Made by a program: the position numbers and the translations under genes | Shown here: positions 36,088-45,850 of the stretch, piece by piece | How the letters are laid out: every line of letters starts with the position of its first letter | Position numbering within the stretch: position 1 is the stretch's first letter | Notes under the pieces: generated by a model | Databases searched by the model: none | What the model was told of the DNA's origin: nothing | The model's input: the letters and a program-made list of their open reading frames with translations, nothing else | Assembly: GCA_016841445.1 (NCBI GenBank) | Contig: JAENZD010000001.1 | Span: 1,736,001-1,800,000, forward strand | Length of the DNA: 64,000 nucleotides | Reading direction: 5' to 3' | Source of the DNA: Anaerolineaceae bacterium | GTDB taxonomy: Bacteria; Chloroflexota; Anaerolineae; Anaerolineales; Anaerolineaceae

Positions 36088-37871
36088 AGCCTCCATTTTA
36101 TACGCGTTACATTATCGTTGCACTCGTCTGCGGTATCCTCGGGATCGGGATCGTTGTTCAAATGGTGCGTATCAATTACACGTCCTTCACAGAGGATCTG
36201 ATCATTAAGTCAGAAAATTACCAGGGCATTAACGAACTCATCTACCCGGCCCGAGGCACAATCTATGATCGATCCGGTAACATTCTCGCCACAAACCAGA
36301 TCAGCTATGAAGTCGGTATCGACCTGAAATTCGTCAATGATCCTGAATCCATTGCATTTGCAGCCGCTTCTTTGATCGAAGATCTTGATTATCTCGAGGT
36401 CTTTGAACTCGCCGATACCGAGCAGATGGGCGAAACTGAGAACCGGTATTTTGTCCTTTCAAGCTATGTCAGCAAGGAAAAGATCGGCGAGCTGGAAAGG
36501 TTGGAAGATTCCTATGCTGCTCGTCGTGAACAAACCAATGCCGGCAAGCCCAACCTCTCCGGGTTAGTCTGGACGCCCATGCAGCAGCGAGCATATCCGG
36601 AAGGCGATCTCGCCTCAAATGTACTGGGATTTTACAATTATTTTTCACGGGAAACAGCGCAGGGCGTTTATGGCGTTGAAGAGTCCTATAACACCCTTCT
36701 GACAGGCCGCCCCGAATACATATTCATGCCCAACAATCCATATTTGATCGAAACCTTACCGGATATTGATCCAGGAGCAAGCCTGGTGCTGACAATTGAT
36801 CGTGAAATTCAGATGATGCTTCAGAATGAGCTTGCAGAAGCGATCGAATGGTCCGGTGCCGAAGGTGGCACAATCATTGTAGCGGATCCAAAAACCGGTG
36901 AGATCCTCGGGATGGCAAGCTCACCCTTTTTCAATTCAAATGAATACTGGACCTATGAAGAAACTTTCCCGGGTATCACCCCATTCAACCGGGCTATTGG
37001 GAAAGCCTATGAACCCGGATCTGTGTTCAAAGTCATTACGATGGCGGCAGCATTAGATAGCGGCGTTGCCACACCGGACTCGACTTATAATGACGCGACC
37101 GGTGTGTATTGGGTAGCTAATTCCTGGCCAATCTATAACTGGAACATGGGTGCCTGGGGAGAGCAGACCATGACTGGCTGCATGCGCCATTCATTAAATG
37201 TGTGCCTGGCATATGTAGCAGATGAATTATTACAGGAAGACCTTTTCTACCAGTACGTTCAGGCCTTTGGTTTTGGCCGAGGTACAGGCATTGACCTGGC
37301 AGCGGAAGCCAATTTCCCCTTGCGTCTGCCTGATAATAACCAATGGGTTGAATTGGACTTAGCGACGAATTCTTTTGGCCAGGGTATTGCTGTTACGCCT
37401 ATCCAAATGGTAGCTGCAATATCAGCCATTGCGAATAACGGTCAAATGATGACACCGCATGTGGTCAAAAGCGTGATCGACGGCGGCCAGCAATATGATG
37501 TCGCTCCTCAAATGACCAATGCGCCCATATCGGCAGAGACCGCACAAGCACTGACAGAAATGTTATCGCTCAGCCTGGAAGAGGAGGCTTCTCTGGCATT
37601 AGTCGATGGCTACCGGTTGGCTGGCAAGACGGGTACAGGTGAAATCCCGACAGAAACTGGTTATACCAGCACACTTACAAACACATCCTTTGTTGGGTGG
37701 GGACCTTCAGACGATCCCCATTTCCTGGTATATGTTTGGCTTGAAAAACCAACAATATCAAAATGGGGATCCGAGGTCGCTGCTCCTGTATTTCATGATG
37801 TGGTTGAGCAGCTGGTTGTCATGCTGAATATTCCTCCGGATGACATCCGGTTAAAAGTAGCAGACGAGTAG
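36084..37871 (+). CDS. ftsI: Penicillin-binding protein, division transpeptidase FtsI/PBP3 type
   Basis: Class B penicillin-binding protein that cross-links septal peptidoglycan. N-terminal transmembrane helix (about 8-28), dimerisation/pedestal domain starting at PARGTIYDRSGNILATN near 55, and the transpeptidase domain with SxxK in PGSVFKVITM (Ser near 313), SxN in RHSLNVCLAYV near 369 and KTGTGE near 514. 595 residues, no PASTA repeats. Follows ftsL by 4-base overlap. In most bacteria murE comes next; here murF follows directly. Confidence 0.95.
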   Translation: MKPPFYTRYIIVALVCGILGIGIVVQMVRINYTSFTEDLIIKSENYQGINELIYPARGTIYDRSGNILATNQISYEVGIDLKFVNDPESIAFAAASLIEDLDYLEVFELADTEQMGETENRYFVLSSYVSKEKIGELERLEDSYAARREQTNAGKPNLSGLVWTPMQQRAYPEGDLASNVLGFYNYFSRETAQGVYGVEESYNTLLTGRPEYIFMPNNPYLIETLPDIDPGASLVLTIDREIQMMLQNELAEAIEWSGAEGGTIIVADPKTGEILGMASSPFFNSNEYWTYEETFPGITPFNRAIGKAYEPGSVFKVITMAAALDSGVATPDSTYNDATGVYWVANSWPIYNWNMGAWGEQTMTGCMRHSLNVCLAYVADELLQEDLFYQYVQAFGFGRGTGIDLAAEANFPLRLPDNNQWVELDLATNSFGQGIAVTPIQMVAAISAIANNGQMMTPHVVKSVIDGGQQYDVAPQMTNAPISAETAQALTEMLSLSLEEEASLALVDGYRLAGKTGTGEIPTETGYTSTLTNTSFVGWGPSDDPHFLVYVWLEKPTISKWGSEVAAPVFHDVVEQLVVMLNIPPDDIRLKVADE

Positions 37872-37879
37872 AAAGAATA

Positions 37880-39304
37880 ATGTTGTTGAACCTGAGAGAT
37901 GTTATCAAAGCTCTGACGAATATCGAAATAGCACCCCTGGATGCAAATTTCAGCGGTGCTGTCATCGACTCACGCCAGGCTGTTGAAAACAGCTTGTTCA
38001 TCGCTCTGCCCGGTGAAAATGTCGACGGACATCATTATGTTGGCGCGGCGTTCAAGAATGGCGCTATCGCTGCTTTGGTTGATCAGGATATGGGTCGCGA
38101 TTTCCAAACGCTTGATTTACGCCAGCCAAATTTTGAATCAACAGAAATTCATTTGACCTACCCCATTTGTTTGCGGGTTCAAGATTCACTTACTGCATTG
38201 CATGAAATTGCAGGGTACTGGCGGAAAAAACATCCAGTCCGGACCATTGGCATTACTGGAAGCGTTGGAAAGACATCCACAAAAGAGTTGACGGCATCTC
38301 TGCTTTCGCAGAAATTCAAAGTGCTTAGGAACCCCGGCAACCGCAACAACGAAATTGGACTCCCCCTGACCTTGCTTGAATTGGATGAGTCACATGAGGT
38401 TGCAGTGCTTGAAATGGGTTTTTATGTACCTGGTGAGATCCAATTATTGTGTGAAATCGCCCAACCCCAGATTGGCGTTGTCACGAATATCGGGACAGTC
38501 CATGCGGAACGTGCAGGTTCAATCGAGACAATTGCCCAGGGAAAATCAGAACTGGTGCAATCTCTCCCCAGCGCTCCTGTTGGGGTTGCTGTACTCAATG
38601 CGGACGATCCCAGAGTGCGAAAAATGGCATCCTTAACAGATGCCCGGGTGTTAACCTATGGCATATCTGAACCAGCAGATCTCTCTGCTAGAAACATAGA
38701 AATTCATGGACTGGAAGGTTTATCCTGTTCATTAACCTACGAGGGAAAGAGTCACAAGGTACATTCCCCACTATTAGGTGAGTTCTCGGTCAATACCATC
38801 CTTGCTTCTACGGCCGTAGCGCTCGCAGAAGGCCTCGATTGGGAGATGATTGAGAAAGGTCTATCCACCAGCCAGGTTAACATCCGCATGAACCACTATG
38901 AACTCCCCAACGGTGTCCTGGTGCTTGATGACACCTACAACGCCTCACCAGCCTCGACCATTGCTGCCTTAAGACTGCTGTCCAAATTAAAAGGACGGCG
39001 GGTGGCAGTCCTGGGTGATATGCTCGAATTGGGTCAATATGAGGACTCAGGTCACACACAAGTTGGCAAGGTTGCAGCTCAAGCTGCAGATATGCTGATT
39101 TTAGTTGGTCAGCGATCTGGGATCATTAAAAAATCAGCAATAGAATCTGGATTCCCTGAAGAAGAAATCCATTGGTATGAAAACGCAGACCAGGCTGCCC
39201 TGGCAGCGGTCAATCTTGTGCATAAGGGAGATGTGATGCTCGTCAAAGGCTCCAACAGCATGCGGATGGATCGCATCATCCAACACCTCAAGGAGCATGC
39301 ATAA
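37880..39304 (+). CDS. murF: UDP-MurNAc-tripeptide:D-Ala-D-Ala ligase MurF
   Basis: Adds D-Ala-D-Ala to the UDP-MurNAc-tripeptide. N-terminal uridine-binding part (VIDSRQAVENSLFIALPGENVDGHHYV, located near 30-55), ATP loop GSVGKTSTKELTA near 127-139, NNEIGLPLTLLEL near 155 and DDTYNASPAS near 352. The GSVGKTSTKE loop marks it as MurF rather than MurE. 474 residues. It shares one base with mraY. Confidence 0.96.
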   Translation: MLLNLRDVIKALTNIEIAPLDANFSGAVIDSRQAVENSLFIALPGENVDGHHYVGAAFKNGAIAALVDQDMGRDFQTLDLRQPNFESTEIHLTYPICLRVQDSLTALHEIAGYWRKKHPVRTIGITGSVGKTSTKELTASLLSQKFKVLRNPGNRNNEIGLPLTLLELDESHEVAVLEMGFYVPGEIQLLCEIAQPQIGVVTNIGTVHAERAGSIETIAQGKSELVQSLPSAPVGVAVLNADDPRVRKMASLTDARVLTYGISEPADLSARNIEIHGLEGLSCSLTYEGKSHKVHSPLLGEFSVNTILASTAVALAEGLDWEMIEKGLSTSQVNIRMNHYELPNGVLVLDDTYNASPASTIAALRLLSKLKGRRVAVLGDMLELGQYEDSGHTQVGKVAAQAADMLILVGQRSGIIKKSAIESGFPEEEIHWYENADQAALAAVNLVHKGDVMLVKGSNSMRMDRIIQHLKEHA

Positions 39305-40299
39305 TGGGCAACACTTCCGTAGCCATTGCGCTCACCGGTCTCAGTTTTATGATGACCATCATCTGGGGTGAACCGCTGATCCGCTTGCTCAAGACCTGGC
39401 GGATTGGGAAGATCGTCCGGGAAGACGGGCCTGATCAGCACACAGCTAAGATGGGCACCCCAACCATGGGTGGGTTCATGATCTTAATCCCGGTCACCCT
39501 GATAACTGTGCTGTTCAATGCAGTCTCCATTTTCGGCTTTGACCTTCTTGGCCGCTCTGTTCTGCTGCCGCTGCTTGCAATGTGGGCATATGCAATCCTA
39601 GGAATGCTTGATGATTGGGAAGGTATTCGTGGAAAGCGGCGCGGCCTGGGGATGCGCGCCAGGACAAAATTCGCCATCCAGGTACTCTTCGCTATCGCCA
39701 TCGCTTTTGCACTGCGCGATCTCCTGCAGGTTCCCCAGTTACTATGGTTCACCGCTGAAGAAACCATCGTTTTGGGTCCCTGGTACATTCCAATTGCTGT
39801 TTTTATCATCGTTGGAATGTCAAATGCTGTGAATTTTACAGATGGACTGGATGGTTTAGCCGGATTGATCTCTGCAACGGCTTTCGCTGCAGTTGGTTTC
39901 GTCGCTGTGGTCCAGGGGCAGACCTTCCTGGCTCGTTTCTGTTTTTCTTTGGTAGGTGCTTTATTCGGGTTCCTCTGGTTCAATGTTCACCCAGCACGTC
40001 TTTTTATGGGTGATACAGGTTCTCTTGCCCTCGGGTCAACGTTGGGTGTGGTTGCATTGATGACCGGTCAGTGGTTGATCATCCCCTTGATCGCAGTTAT
40101 CCCGGTCAGCGAAGCATTAAGTGTCATTATTCAGGTCGTTTATTTTCGAGCAACAAAAGGAAAACGGTTCTTCAAAATGGCCCCGCTTCATCATCATTTT
40201 GAACTTTCTGGTTGGAGTGAAACGCAGGTTGTCCAGCGTTTTTGGTTGGTTTCCCTGGTTTTCACAATGCTTGGTGTTGCATTGGTTTTAGTGGAGTAA
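39304..40299 (+). CDS. mraY: Phospho-MurNAc-pentapeptide transferase MraY
   Basis: Integral membrane enzyme making lipid I on undecaprenyl phosphate. About ten hydrophobic helices across 331 residues. Catalytic Asp pair in MLDDWEGIRGKRRGLGMRAR near 102-106, NFTDGLDGLAG near 177 with a third catalytic Asp, and the PLHHHFELSGWSETQVV loop near 294. Starts on the last base of murF and is followed immediately by murD. Confidence 0.98.
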   Translation: MGNTSVAIALTGLSFMMTIIWGEPLIRLLKTWRIGKIVREDGPDQHTAKMGTPTMGGFMILIPVTLITVLFNAVSIFGFDLLGRSVLLPLLAMWAYAILGMLDDWEGIRGKRRGLGMRARTKFAIQVLFAIAIAFALRDLLQVPQLLWFTAEETIVLGPWYIPIAVFIIVGMSNAVNFTDGLDGLAGLISATAFAAVGFVAVVQGQTFLARFCFSLVGALFGFLWFNVHPARLFMGDTGSLALGSTLGVVALMTGQWLIIPLIAVIPVSEALSVIIQVVYFRATKGKRFFKMAPLHHHFELSGWSETQVVQRFWLVSLVFTMLGVALVLVE

Positions 40300-41694
40300 A
40301 TGATGTCACGTTGGAATGGTAAAAAAGTGGTTATGATCGGCGCTGCCCGGCAAGGGGTTGCGCTCTCGCGCTTCCTGGCACAGAAGGGGGCTTCTGTGAT
40401 TCTCAATGACCGCCGCCCTATTGAAGCGCTAACAGATGCCCAGGAATCATTATCCGGCACAGGTGTTGAACTCGTCGCAGGATCGCATCCCATTGAAATC
40501 CTGGAAGGCGCAGATCTCGTTTGCCTGTCTGGTGGGATTCCCCAAAACCTTTCGCTGGTCCAGGAAGCTTCCAGGCTGAACATCCCGTTTTCTAACGATT
40601 CCCAAATTTTTCTTGAAGAAGCGCCCTGCACGGTCATCGGGATCACGGGTTCCTCAGGGAAGACGACGACAACAGCGCTGGTTGGTGAAATCGCCCGAAA
40701 ACATTATGAAATCAGGAAGCCTGGTTTCAATGTTTGGGTTGGCGGGAATATTGGCAATCCGCTAATCCAGGATATTGACCAAATGCAAGCGGATGACATA
40801 GCCGTTGTTGAACTCTCCAGCTTCCAGCTGGAAATCATGACACGGTCACCGCAAATTGCAGCCGTCCTCAACCTGACTCCAAACCACCTTGACCGCCATA
40901 AAACGATGTCAAAGTATATAGCGGCAAAAGCCAATATCCTGACTCACCAATCCCCAGGAGATGTTGCCATCTTAAACAGGGACGATATTCTGGTTCGTGA
41001 GCTTTATCCCGAAGTAGTTGGAAGAAGGATCACATTTGGGATCAACCCACCTCATGACAAACAGGATTCCACTTACTACAAACGAGGAAAGCTCTACCTA
41101 CAAGCCAGTGGACAGATCGCAAAGATTCTCAAATCAGAACTGATCAACTTGCGCGGAACCCACAACCTCTATAACGTTCTTGCTGCGGTGGCAATCTCTG
41201 CAGCAGCAAGGTTTTCTTTGCAGGCAATTTATGACGGCATTGTCTCTTTTGAGGGTGTTCCCCACCGGTTAGAGTTCATACGGCAATGGGGCGGTGCGGA
41301 TTGGTACGATGACTCGATCGCCACCTCACCAGAGCGCGCCATGGCAGGGATTGATTCTTTTGAAGAGCCAATTGTTCTGCTCGCAGGTGGCCAGGATAAA
41401 GACCTCCCCTGGGAAGAATTCGGGAAGAAAGTACGCCAAAGGGTGGACCACCTGATTTTATTTGGAGAAGCCGGGGACCTGATTCGAGCTGTTGTTGGTG
41501 AGGTTGGAACAGAGCAGCGTCCATTCACCATAGACCAATCTGAAACGCTTGAGGAAGCAGTAAAAAAAGCCTCAGAACGTGTTGAGCCGGGTGATGTTGT
41601 TCTGTTGTCCCCAGGCGGTACCAGTTTTGACGAGTTTATTGATTTTGAAGAACGTGGAAAGCGATTTAAACAATGGGTCAAGGAACTTTCGTAA
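40300..41694 (+). CDS. murD: UDP-MurNAc-L-alanine:D-glutamate ligase MurD
   Basis: Adds D-Glu to UDP-MurNAc-L-Ala in the cytosol. Rossmann-like N-domain (MIGAARQGVALSRFLAQKG), ATP loop GITGSSGKTTTTAL near 114-127, LSSFQLE near 173 and LNLTPNHLDRHKTM near 189 are typical; the C-domain has LLAGGQDKDLPW near 366. 464 residues. Abuts mraY and overlaps the ftsW reading frame by 22 bases. Confidence 0.97.
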   Translation: MMSRWNGKKVVMIGAARQGVALSRFLAQKGASVILNDRRPIEALTDAQESLSGTGVELVAGSHPIEILEGADLVCLSGGIPQNLSLVQEASRLNIPFSNDSQIFLEEAPCTVIGITGSSGKTTTTALVGEIARKHYEIRKPGFNVWVGGNIGNPLIQDIDQMQADDIAVVELSSFQLEIMTRSPQIAAVLNLTPNHLDRHKTMSKYIAAKANILTHQSPGDVAILNRDDILVRELYPEVVGRRITFGINPPHDKQDSTYYKRGKLYLQASGQIAKILKSELINLRGTHNLYNVLAAVAISAAARFSLQAIYDGIVSFEGVPHRLEFIRQWGGADWYDDSIATSPERAMAGIDSFEEPIVLLAGGQDKDLPWEEFGKKVRQRVDHLILFGEAGDLIRAVVGEVGTEQRPFTIDQSETLEEAVKKASERVEPGDVVLLSPGGTSFDEFIDFEERGKRFKQWVKELS

Positions 41695-42902
41695 CGAAAT
41701 CAAATACCAGCGGCCGCAAGAGTACGACCTTGCGCCTGCCGTTTGATGTGCCAATGCTGTTGGTTGTGATCATCCTGCTGGTGATCGGTCTTTTGATGGT
41801 TTTCTCAGCCAGCTGGGATCTCTCCATTTTGATGGGAAAGTCGCCGACCTATATTTTCAGCCGCCAGATTTTATGGGTCTTACTTGGCGTCGTGGTCGCA
41901 GTCATAGCCAGTTTCGTTGATTATCATATTTATCAAAAAATTCTTGTCCCAATGTGGCTGGGAACCCTCGGACTTCTTTTCGCAGTCCTGATCGTGAATC
42001 AGACCAGCGGCAGTGATGTCGCCCGGATGCTGGTCGGGAACTCCATTCAGCCTTCAGAACTCGCGAAAGCTGTCATTATTATTTATCTTTCATTCTGGCT
42101 GCACCGCCGAATGGACTCCCTGAATGATGTTCAGATCGCTTACATTCCCCTGGTCATCATCCTGGGCGTGACATTTGGCCTGATCATGCTCCAGCGCGAC
42201 CTCAGTGCAGCACTTACGGTACTGCTGATCGGTGGAATTTTGTTTTTCCTGGCTGGCGGGAACTGGAAAATCATCATGCTGGTGATCGTCTTTGCTATTA
42301 TCGTTGGTTTACCTTTGATCTATATCTACCCTAAAGGCAGAGTCCGCATTGATTCTTACATCACCAGTCTGAACAACCCGCTGGAAAGCAGCTATCATAT
42401 CCAGCGCAGCCTTGAAGCTGTAATTAAGGGCGGCTGGTTCGGTGTTGGTATTGGGCAAGCAGATACCAAATCGACCGGATTACCCCTTGCGCCAACGGAT
42501 ACGATTTTTGCTGTCCTGGCAGAAGAAACGGGTATTTTAGGTGGTGCAGTGATGGTCATTTTATTCTCACTCTTCATCTGGCGCGGATTGGTCATCGCAC
42601 GAAGAGCACCTGACCAGCTTGGTTCACTGCTGGCGTTTGGGTTAACAGCCTGGATCGGTATTGAAGCAATGATGAATATGGCCGTTGTTGTTGGACTGCT
42701 GCCCTTCACAGGTAACGCCTTGCCTTTTATCAGTGCAGGTGGGTCCAGCATGGTTGTAACGTTAACTTCAATTGGCATTATTATGAACATTTCTCGGATG
42801 TCGAATAAAGGAAAATCCACAGAAAGGAGTCCAAATCGTGCGGTTGTTGATCTGCGCGGGCGGAACGGGCGGGGGAGTGTATCCCGCTTTAACCGTTCTT
42901 AA
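41673..42902 (+). CDS. ftsW: Septal peptidoglycan glycosyltransferase FtsW
   Basis: SEDS-family polytopic membrane protein that polymerises lipid II with FtsI. About ten membrane helices; LMVFSASWDLSIL near 35, IQPSELAKAVIIIYLSFWL near 127, LMLQRDLSAALTVLLIGG near 168 and NALPFISAGGSSMVVTL near 350 are SEDS signatures. The ATG at 41673 lies inside the end of murD and has no strong ribosome-binding site; a later internal start is possible but would remove little. Its last 65 bases overlap the start of murG. Confidence 0.95.
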   Translation: MGQGTFVTKSNTSGRKSTTLRLPFDVPMLLVVIILLVIGLLMVFSASWDLSILMGKSPTYIFSRQILWVLLGVVVAVIASFVDYHIYQKILVPMWLGTLGLLFAVLIVNQTSGSDVARMLVGNSIQPSELAKAVIIIYLSFWLHRRMDSLNDVQIAYIPLVIILGVTFGLIMLQRDLSAALTVLLIGGILFFLAGGNWKIIMLVIVFAIIVGLPLIYIYPKGRVRIDSYITSLNNPLESSYHIQRSLEAVIKGGWFGVGIGQADTKSTGLPLAPTDTIFAVLAEETGILGGAVMVILFSLFIWRGLVIARRAPDQLGSLLAFGLTAWIGIEAMMNMAVVVGLLPFTGNALPFISAGGSSMVVTLTSIGIIMNISRMSNKGKSTERSPNRAVVDLRGRNGRGSVSRFNRS

Positions 42903-43941
42903 CGCTCTTGATATCGATCGAGATTCCGTGTTATGGGTCGGCGGCCGTGGTGGAATGGAGGAAACATTGGTAACCAGGCTTGAGATTCCATACACTTCTA
43001 TCCCCGCAGCGGGTGTGCACGGCGTGGGTTTGCGAAGCTTGCCTGGCAATATCTGGAAGCTTATCAAGGGATTCTTTGCTTCAAGCAAGATCATAAGGCA
43101 GTTTAGCCCCGATGTGCTGCTGTTCACAGGTGGCTATGTGGCTTTCCCAATGGCGTTGGCTGCAGTTCGAAAACCTTCGGTGCTGTATGTGCCGGATATC
43201 GAACCCGGATTAGCCCTAAAAGCCCTGGCTCGTTTTGCAGATCAAATTGCATTAACAACGCAGACTTCAAAGGAATACTTCCCTAACCCATCGAAACTGA
43301 GCGTGACGGGTTATCCTGTGCGCCCTGAACTCCGAGGATGGTCTCATCAAGAAGCATTGAAGTATTTCAATTTCAACCCTGATTTACCCACTCTGACTGT
43401 GGCTGGCGGCAGTAAAGGGGCACGCTCAATTAATTATGCATTAATCGAAATTCTTCCGAGATTATTGGAAGAGATGCAGGTCATTCACCTGACAGGGCAT
43501 TTGGATTGGGACGTGATCGATGCGAAAACGAAAAACCTTCCAGCAGAAAAAGCCAAACGCTACCAGGCTTTTCCTTATTTGCATAAAATGGGGGCTGCCC
43601 TTGCAGCAGCCGATCTGATCGTTTCGCGTGCGGGAGCATCTGTTTTGGGTGAGTACCCCTTATTTGGGATACCGGCTATCCTCGTGCCGTATCCGCATGC
43701 CTGGCGCTATCAGAAAGTGAATGCAGCTTACCTGGCTTACCATGGTGCTGCAATCATCTTACAGGATGAAGATTTACAGCTGGGTTTATATGATCAAATT
43801 CACAACCTCATTTCTGACCAGGAAAAATTAACCCAAATGAGCCAGGCGATGTCATCCTTGGCTGAACCGGAGGCATCACAAAAAATCGCAAGGTTGATCA
43901 GGGAAGTCGCTGGGGAGCAGGATGGAGGATTACCAGCATGA
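42838..43941 (+). CDS. murG: UDP-GlcNAc:lipid I N-acetylglucosaminyltransferase MurG
   Basis: Peripheral membrane glycosyltransferase that makes lipid II. N-terminal loop CAGGTGGGVYPALTVL near residues 6-21 and the C-domain SRAGASVLGEYPLFGIPAILVPYPHA (seen near 262, quoted only to locate it) bind UDP-GlcNAc. Family members usually have GGTGGH; here the His position reads GGTGGGVYP, so the conserved catalytic-loop His is replaced by Gly. Start is GTG behind AAAGGAG. 367 residues; overlaps ftsW by 65 bases and the next gene by 4. Confidence 0.95.
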   Translation: MRLLICAGGTGGGVYPALTVLNALDIDRDSVLWVGGRGGMEETLVTRLEIPYTSIPAAGVHGVGLRSLPGNIWKLIKGFFASSKIIRQFSPDVLLFTGGYVAFPMALAAVRKPSVLYVPDIEPGLALKALARFADQIALTTQTSKEYFPNPSKLSVTGYPVRPELRGWSHQEALKYFNFNPDLPTLTVAGGSKGARSINYALIEILPRLLEEMQVIHLTGHLDWDVIDAKTKNLPAEKAKRYQAFPYLHKMGAALAAADLIVSRAGASVLGEYPLFGIPAILVPYPHAWRYQKVNAAYLAYHGAAIILQDEDLQLGLYDQIHNLISDQEKLTQMSQAMSSLAEPEASQKIARLIREVAGEQDGGLPA

Positions 43942-44459
43942 TCAGTTTATCTGTTCTCTTCTGGATTTTTGTTCTCATGTTCGCTCTGATTGGCGCGATG
44001 CGCGGCTGGGCAAAAGAACTTTTGGTCACCTCAGGCGTCCTGGTCGCCTTATTCCTGTTAGCCGTTATGGAAACCTTCATTCCATTTTTTAAAGACAGCA
44101 TCCCCGTGCAAACATCTTACTGGGTACGAACTTCCGTGGTGATTGCATTGGCTTTCTTTGGTTACCAAACCCCAAATATTCCCCGCATCATGGAAAGCGG
44201 AAAGTTCATTCGGGAGCGCTTTCAGGATATCCTTTTGGGATTATTTCTCGGCGGTATTAATGGATATATGATCTTTGGCTCGCTCTGGTTTTACCTCATC
44301 GATGCTGATTACCCATTCACTTGGATATCAGCACCGGCAAACCTCAGTGAAAATGTGATGAGCTTGATCAAGATTTTGCCTCCCCAGTATCTCCAGCCGC
44401 CTGTCGTCTATGTGGCAGTCGCGGTCGCATTCGTCTTTATATTGGTGGTGTTCATCTGA
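43938..44459 (+). CDS. CvpA-like membrane protein inside the cell-wall cluster
   Basis: 173-residue membrane protein with about five hydrophobic segments (5-22, 28-47, 60-80, 95-118, 150-172). The start, FWIFVLMFALIGAMRGWAKELLVTSG, resembles the first helices and the RGxxKEL loop of CvpA (colicin V production) proteins. CvpA relatives affect envelope integrity, but the mechanism is not settled. A gene of this kind between murG and murC is unusual. It overlaps both neighbours (4 bases with murG, 1 with murC), so it is made together with them. Family assignment is inference from pattern. Confidence 0.7.
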   Translation: MISLSVLFWIFVLMFALIGAMRGWAKELLVTSGVLVALFLLAVMETFIPFFKDSIPVQTSYWVRTSVVIALAFFGYQTPNIPRIMESGKFIRERFQDILLGLFLGGINGYMIFGSLWFYLIDADYPFTWISAPANLSENVMSLIKILPPQYLQPPVVYVAVAVAFVFILVVFI

Positions 44460-45850
44460 TGAAACATGTTCACTTGATTGGGATTGGCGGTACAGGATTA
44501 TCCGCAATTGCCCGCGTGCTGCTCGAAAGAGGGTACGCCGTCAGCGGCTCTGACCGTGTGGCTTCGCCCTTATTTCTAGCCATCACAGCAGCTGGTGCCC
44601 GCACGTTTCTTGGCCATGCAGCAGAGCAAATCGCTGGTGCGGATATCGTGATCCAATCATCCGCTATCCCGGATGATAATCCTGAAGTGATCGCTGCAAA
44701 AGACCAGGGCATTCCAGTTTTGAAACGATCCGAATTCCTGGAAGAGCTAACGCAAGGTAAGGATACACTGGCGGTGGCTGGCAGTCATGGAAAGACCACA
44801 ACAACCGCGATGCTGGTCTGGATCCTGGAGCAGTTGGGGGTTGAACCCAGCTTCATCGTGGGCAGCGTGGTCAATCAACTCGGATGCAACGCCCGCTCAG
44901 GAACAGGCCCATATTTCGCAATTGAAGCCGATGAATACGACAACATGTTCCTTGGGCTTTCTCCAAAGATCGCTGTAGTCACCAATATCGAGCACGATCA
45001 CCCGGACTGCTTCCCGACCAAGGAAATGTATCGGGAAGCCTTCAAAAAATTTGTCGAACATGTTCGCCCTGATGGTTGTGCTTTATTATGCCATGACGAT
45101 CCTGGCGCGAAGTCACTTGCTGAAGAGTTGAGCAGATCATCTATTCAATTGGTCACCTATGGCGTAACCAAGGGGTCAGACTACCGGGCTGTCATCATCA
45201 ACTTAGAAACAGGTTCGCCTCGCTTCAATTTGCTGTACCGCCAGGATGAAAACAAGAGCATCAACCTTGGCGAGGTCACGCTGAGCCTGGCTGGACGTCA
45301 TAATGTTCTGAACGCGACGGCAGCATTGGCAGTAATCCAGCAATTGGGCTTACCAGTGGACGTTGCGATAGATGCGATCGCCGGTTTCAGTGGGACGGAA
45401 AGGCGTTTCCAGGTCTTGGGTGTGGAAAATGAAATCACGATCATTGACGACTATGGACACCATCCAACTGAGATTGAAGCAACGCTGGAGGCTGCTCGCA
45501 CTGCCTATCCTGATCAAAAAATTTGGGCAGTCTGGCAGCCGCACACTTATTCACGTACGCAAACCTTGGAAAAAGCTTTCATCCAGGCACTGACATTGGC
45601 AGACCAGGTTGTGGTACTGAAGATTTATGCGGCCAGGGAAAAAGACCCTGGCTATTCAGCCAAAACCATCGCTGATGCACTTCCAGAAGGCAAAGCTTTT
45701 TATATGGATAATTTTAATGATGCAGAACAATTCCTGTCTGGAGAACTTTCTGCTGGTGATGTGGCGATATTCTTCTCCGCTGGAGATGCAACCGTTGTCA
45801 GCCATGCCGTTCTCGATTCGCTGGAACTGCAGAAATTGAGGAATGGATAA
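44459..45850 (+). CDS. murC: UDP-MurNAc:L-alanine ligase MurC
   Basis: First amino-acid ligase of peptidoglycan precursor synthesis. N-terminal GIGGTGLSAIARVLLERGY, ATP loop AGSHGKTTTTAML near 107-119, EADEYDNMFLGL near 158, NIEHDHPDCF near 178, and DDYGHHPTEIEATL near 330 are all family marks. 463 residues. Begins on the last base of the CvpA-like gene and overlaps murB by 8 bases. Confidence 0.97.
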   Translation: MKHVHLIGIGGTGLSAIARVLLERGYAVSGSDRVASPLFLAITAAGARTFLGHAAEQIAGADIVIQSSAIPDDNPEVIAAKDQGIPVLKRSEFLEELTQGKDTLAVAGSHGKTTTTAMLVWILEQLGVEPSFIVGSVVNQLGCNARSGTGPYFAIEADEYDNMFLGLSPKIAVVTNIEHDHPDCFPTKEMYREAFKKFVEHVRPDGCALLCHDDPGAKSLAEELSRSSIQLVTYGVTKGSDYRAVIINLETGSPRFNLLYRQDENKSINLGEVTLSLAGRHNVLNATAALAVIQQLGLPVDVAIDAIAGFSGTERRFQVLGVENEITIIDDYGHHPTEIEATLEAARTAYPDQKIWAVWQPHTYSRTQTLEKAFIQALTLADQVVVLKIYAAREKDPGYSAKTIADALPEGKAFYMDNFNDAEQFLSGELSAGDVAIFFSAGDATVVSHAVLDSLELQKLRNG

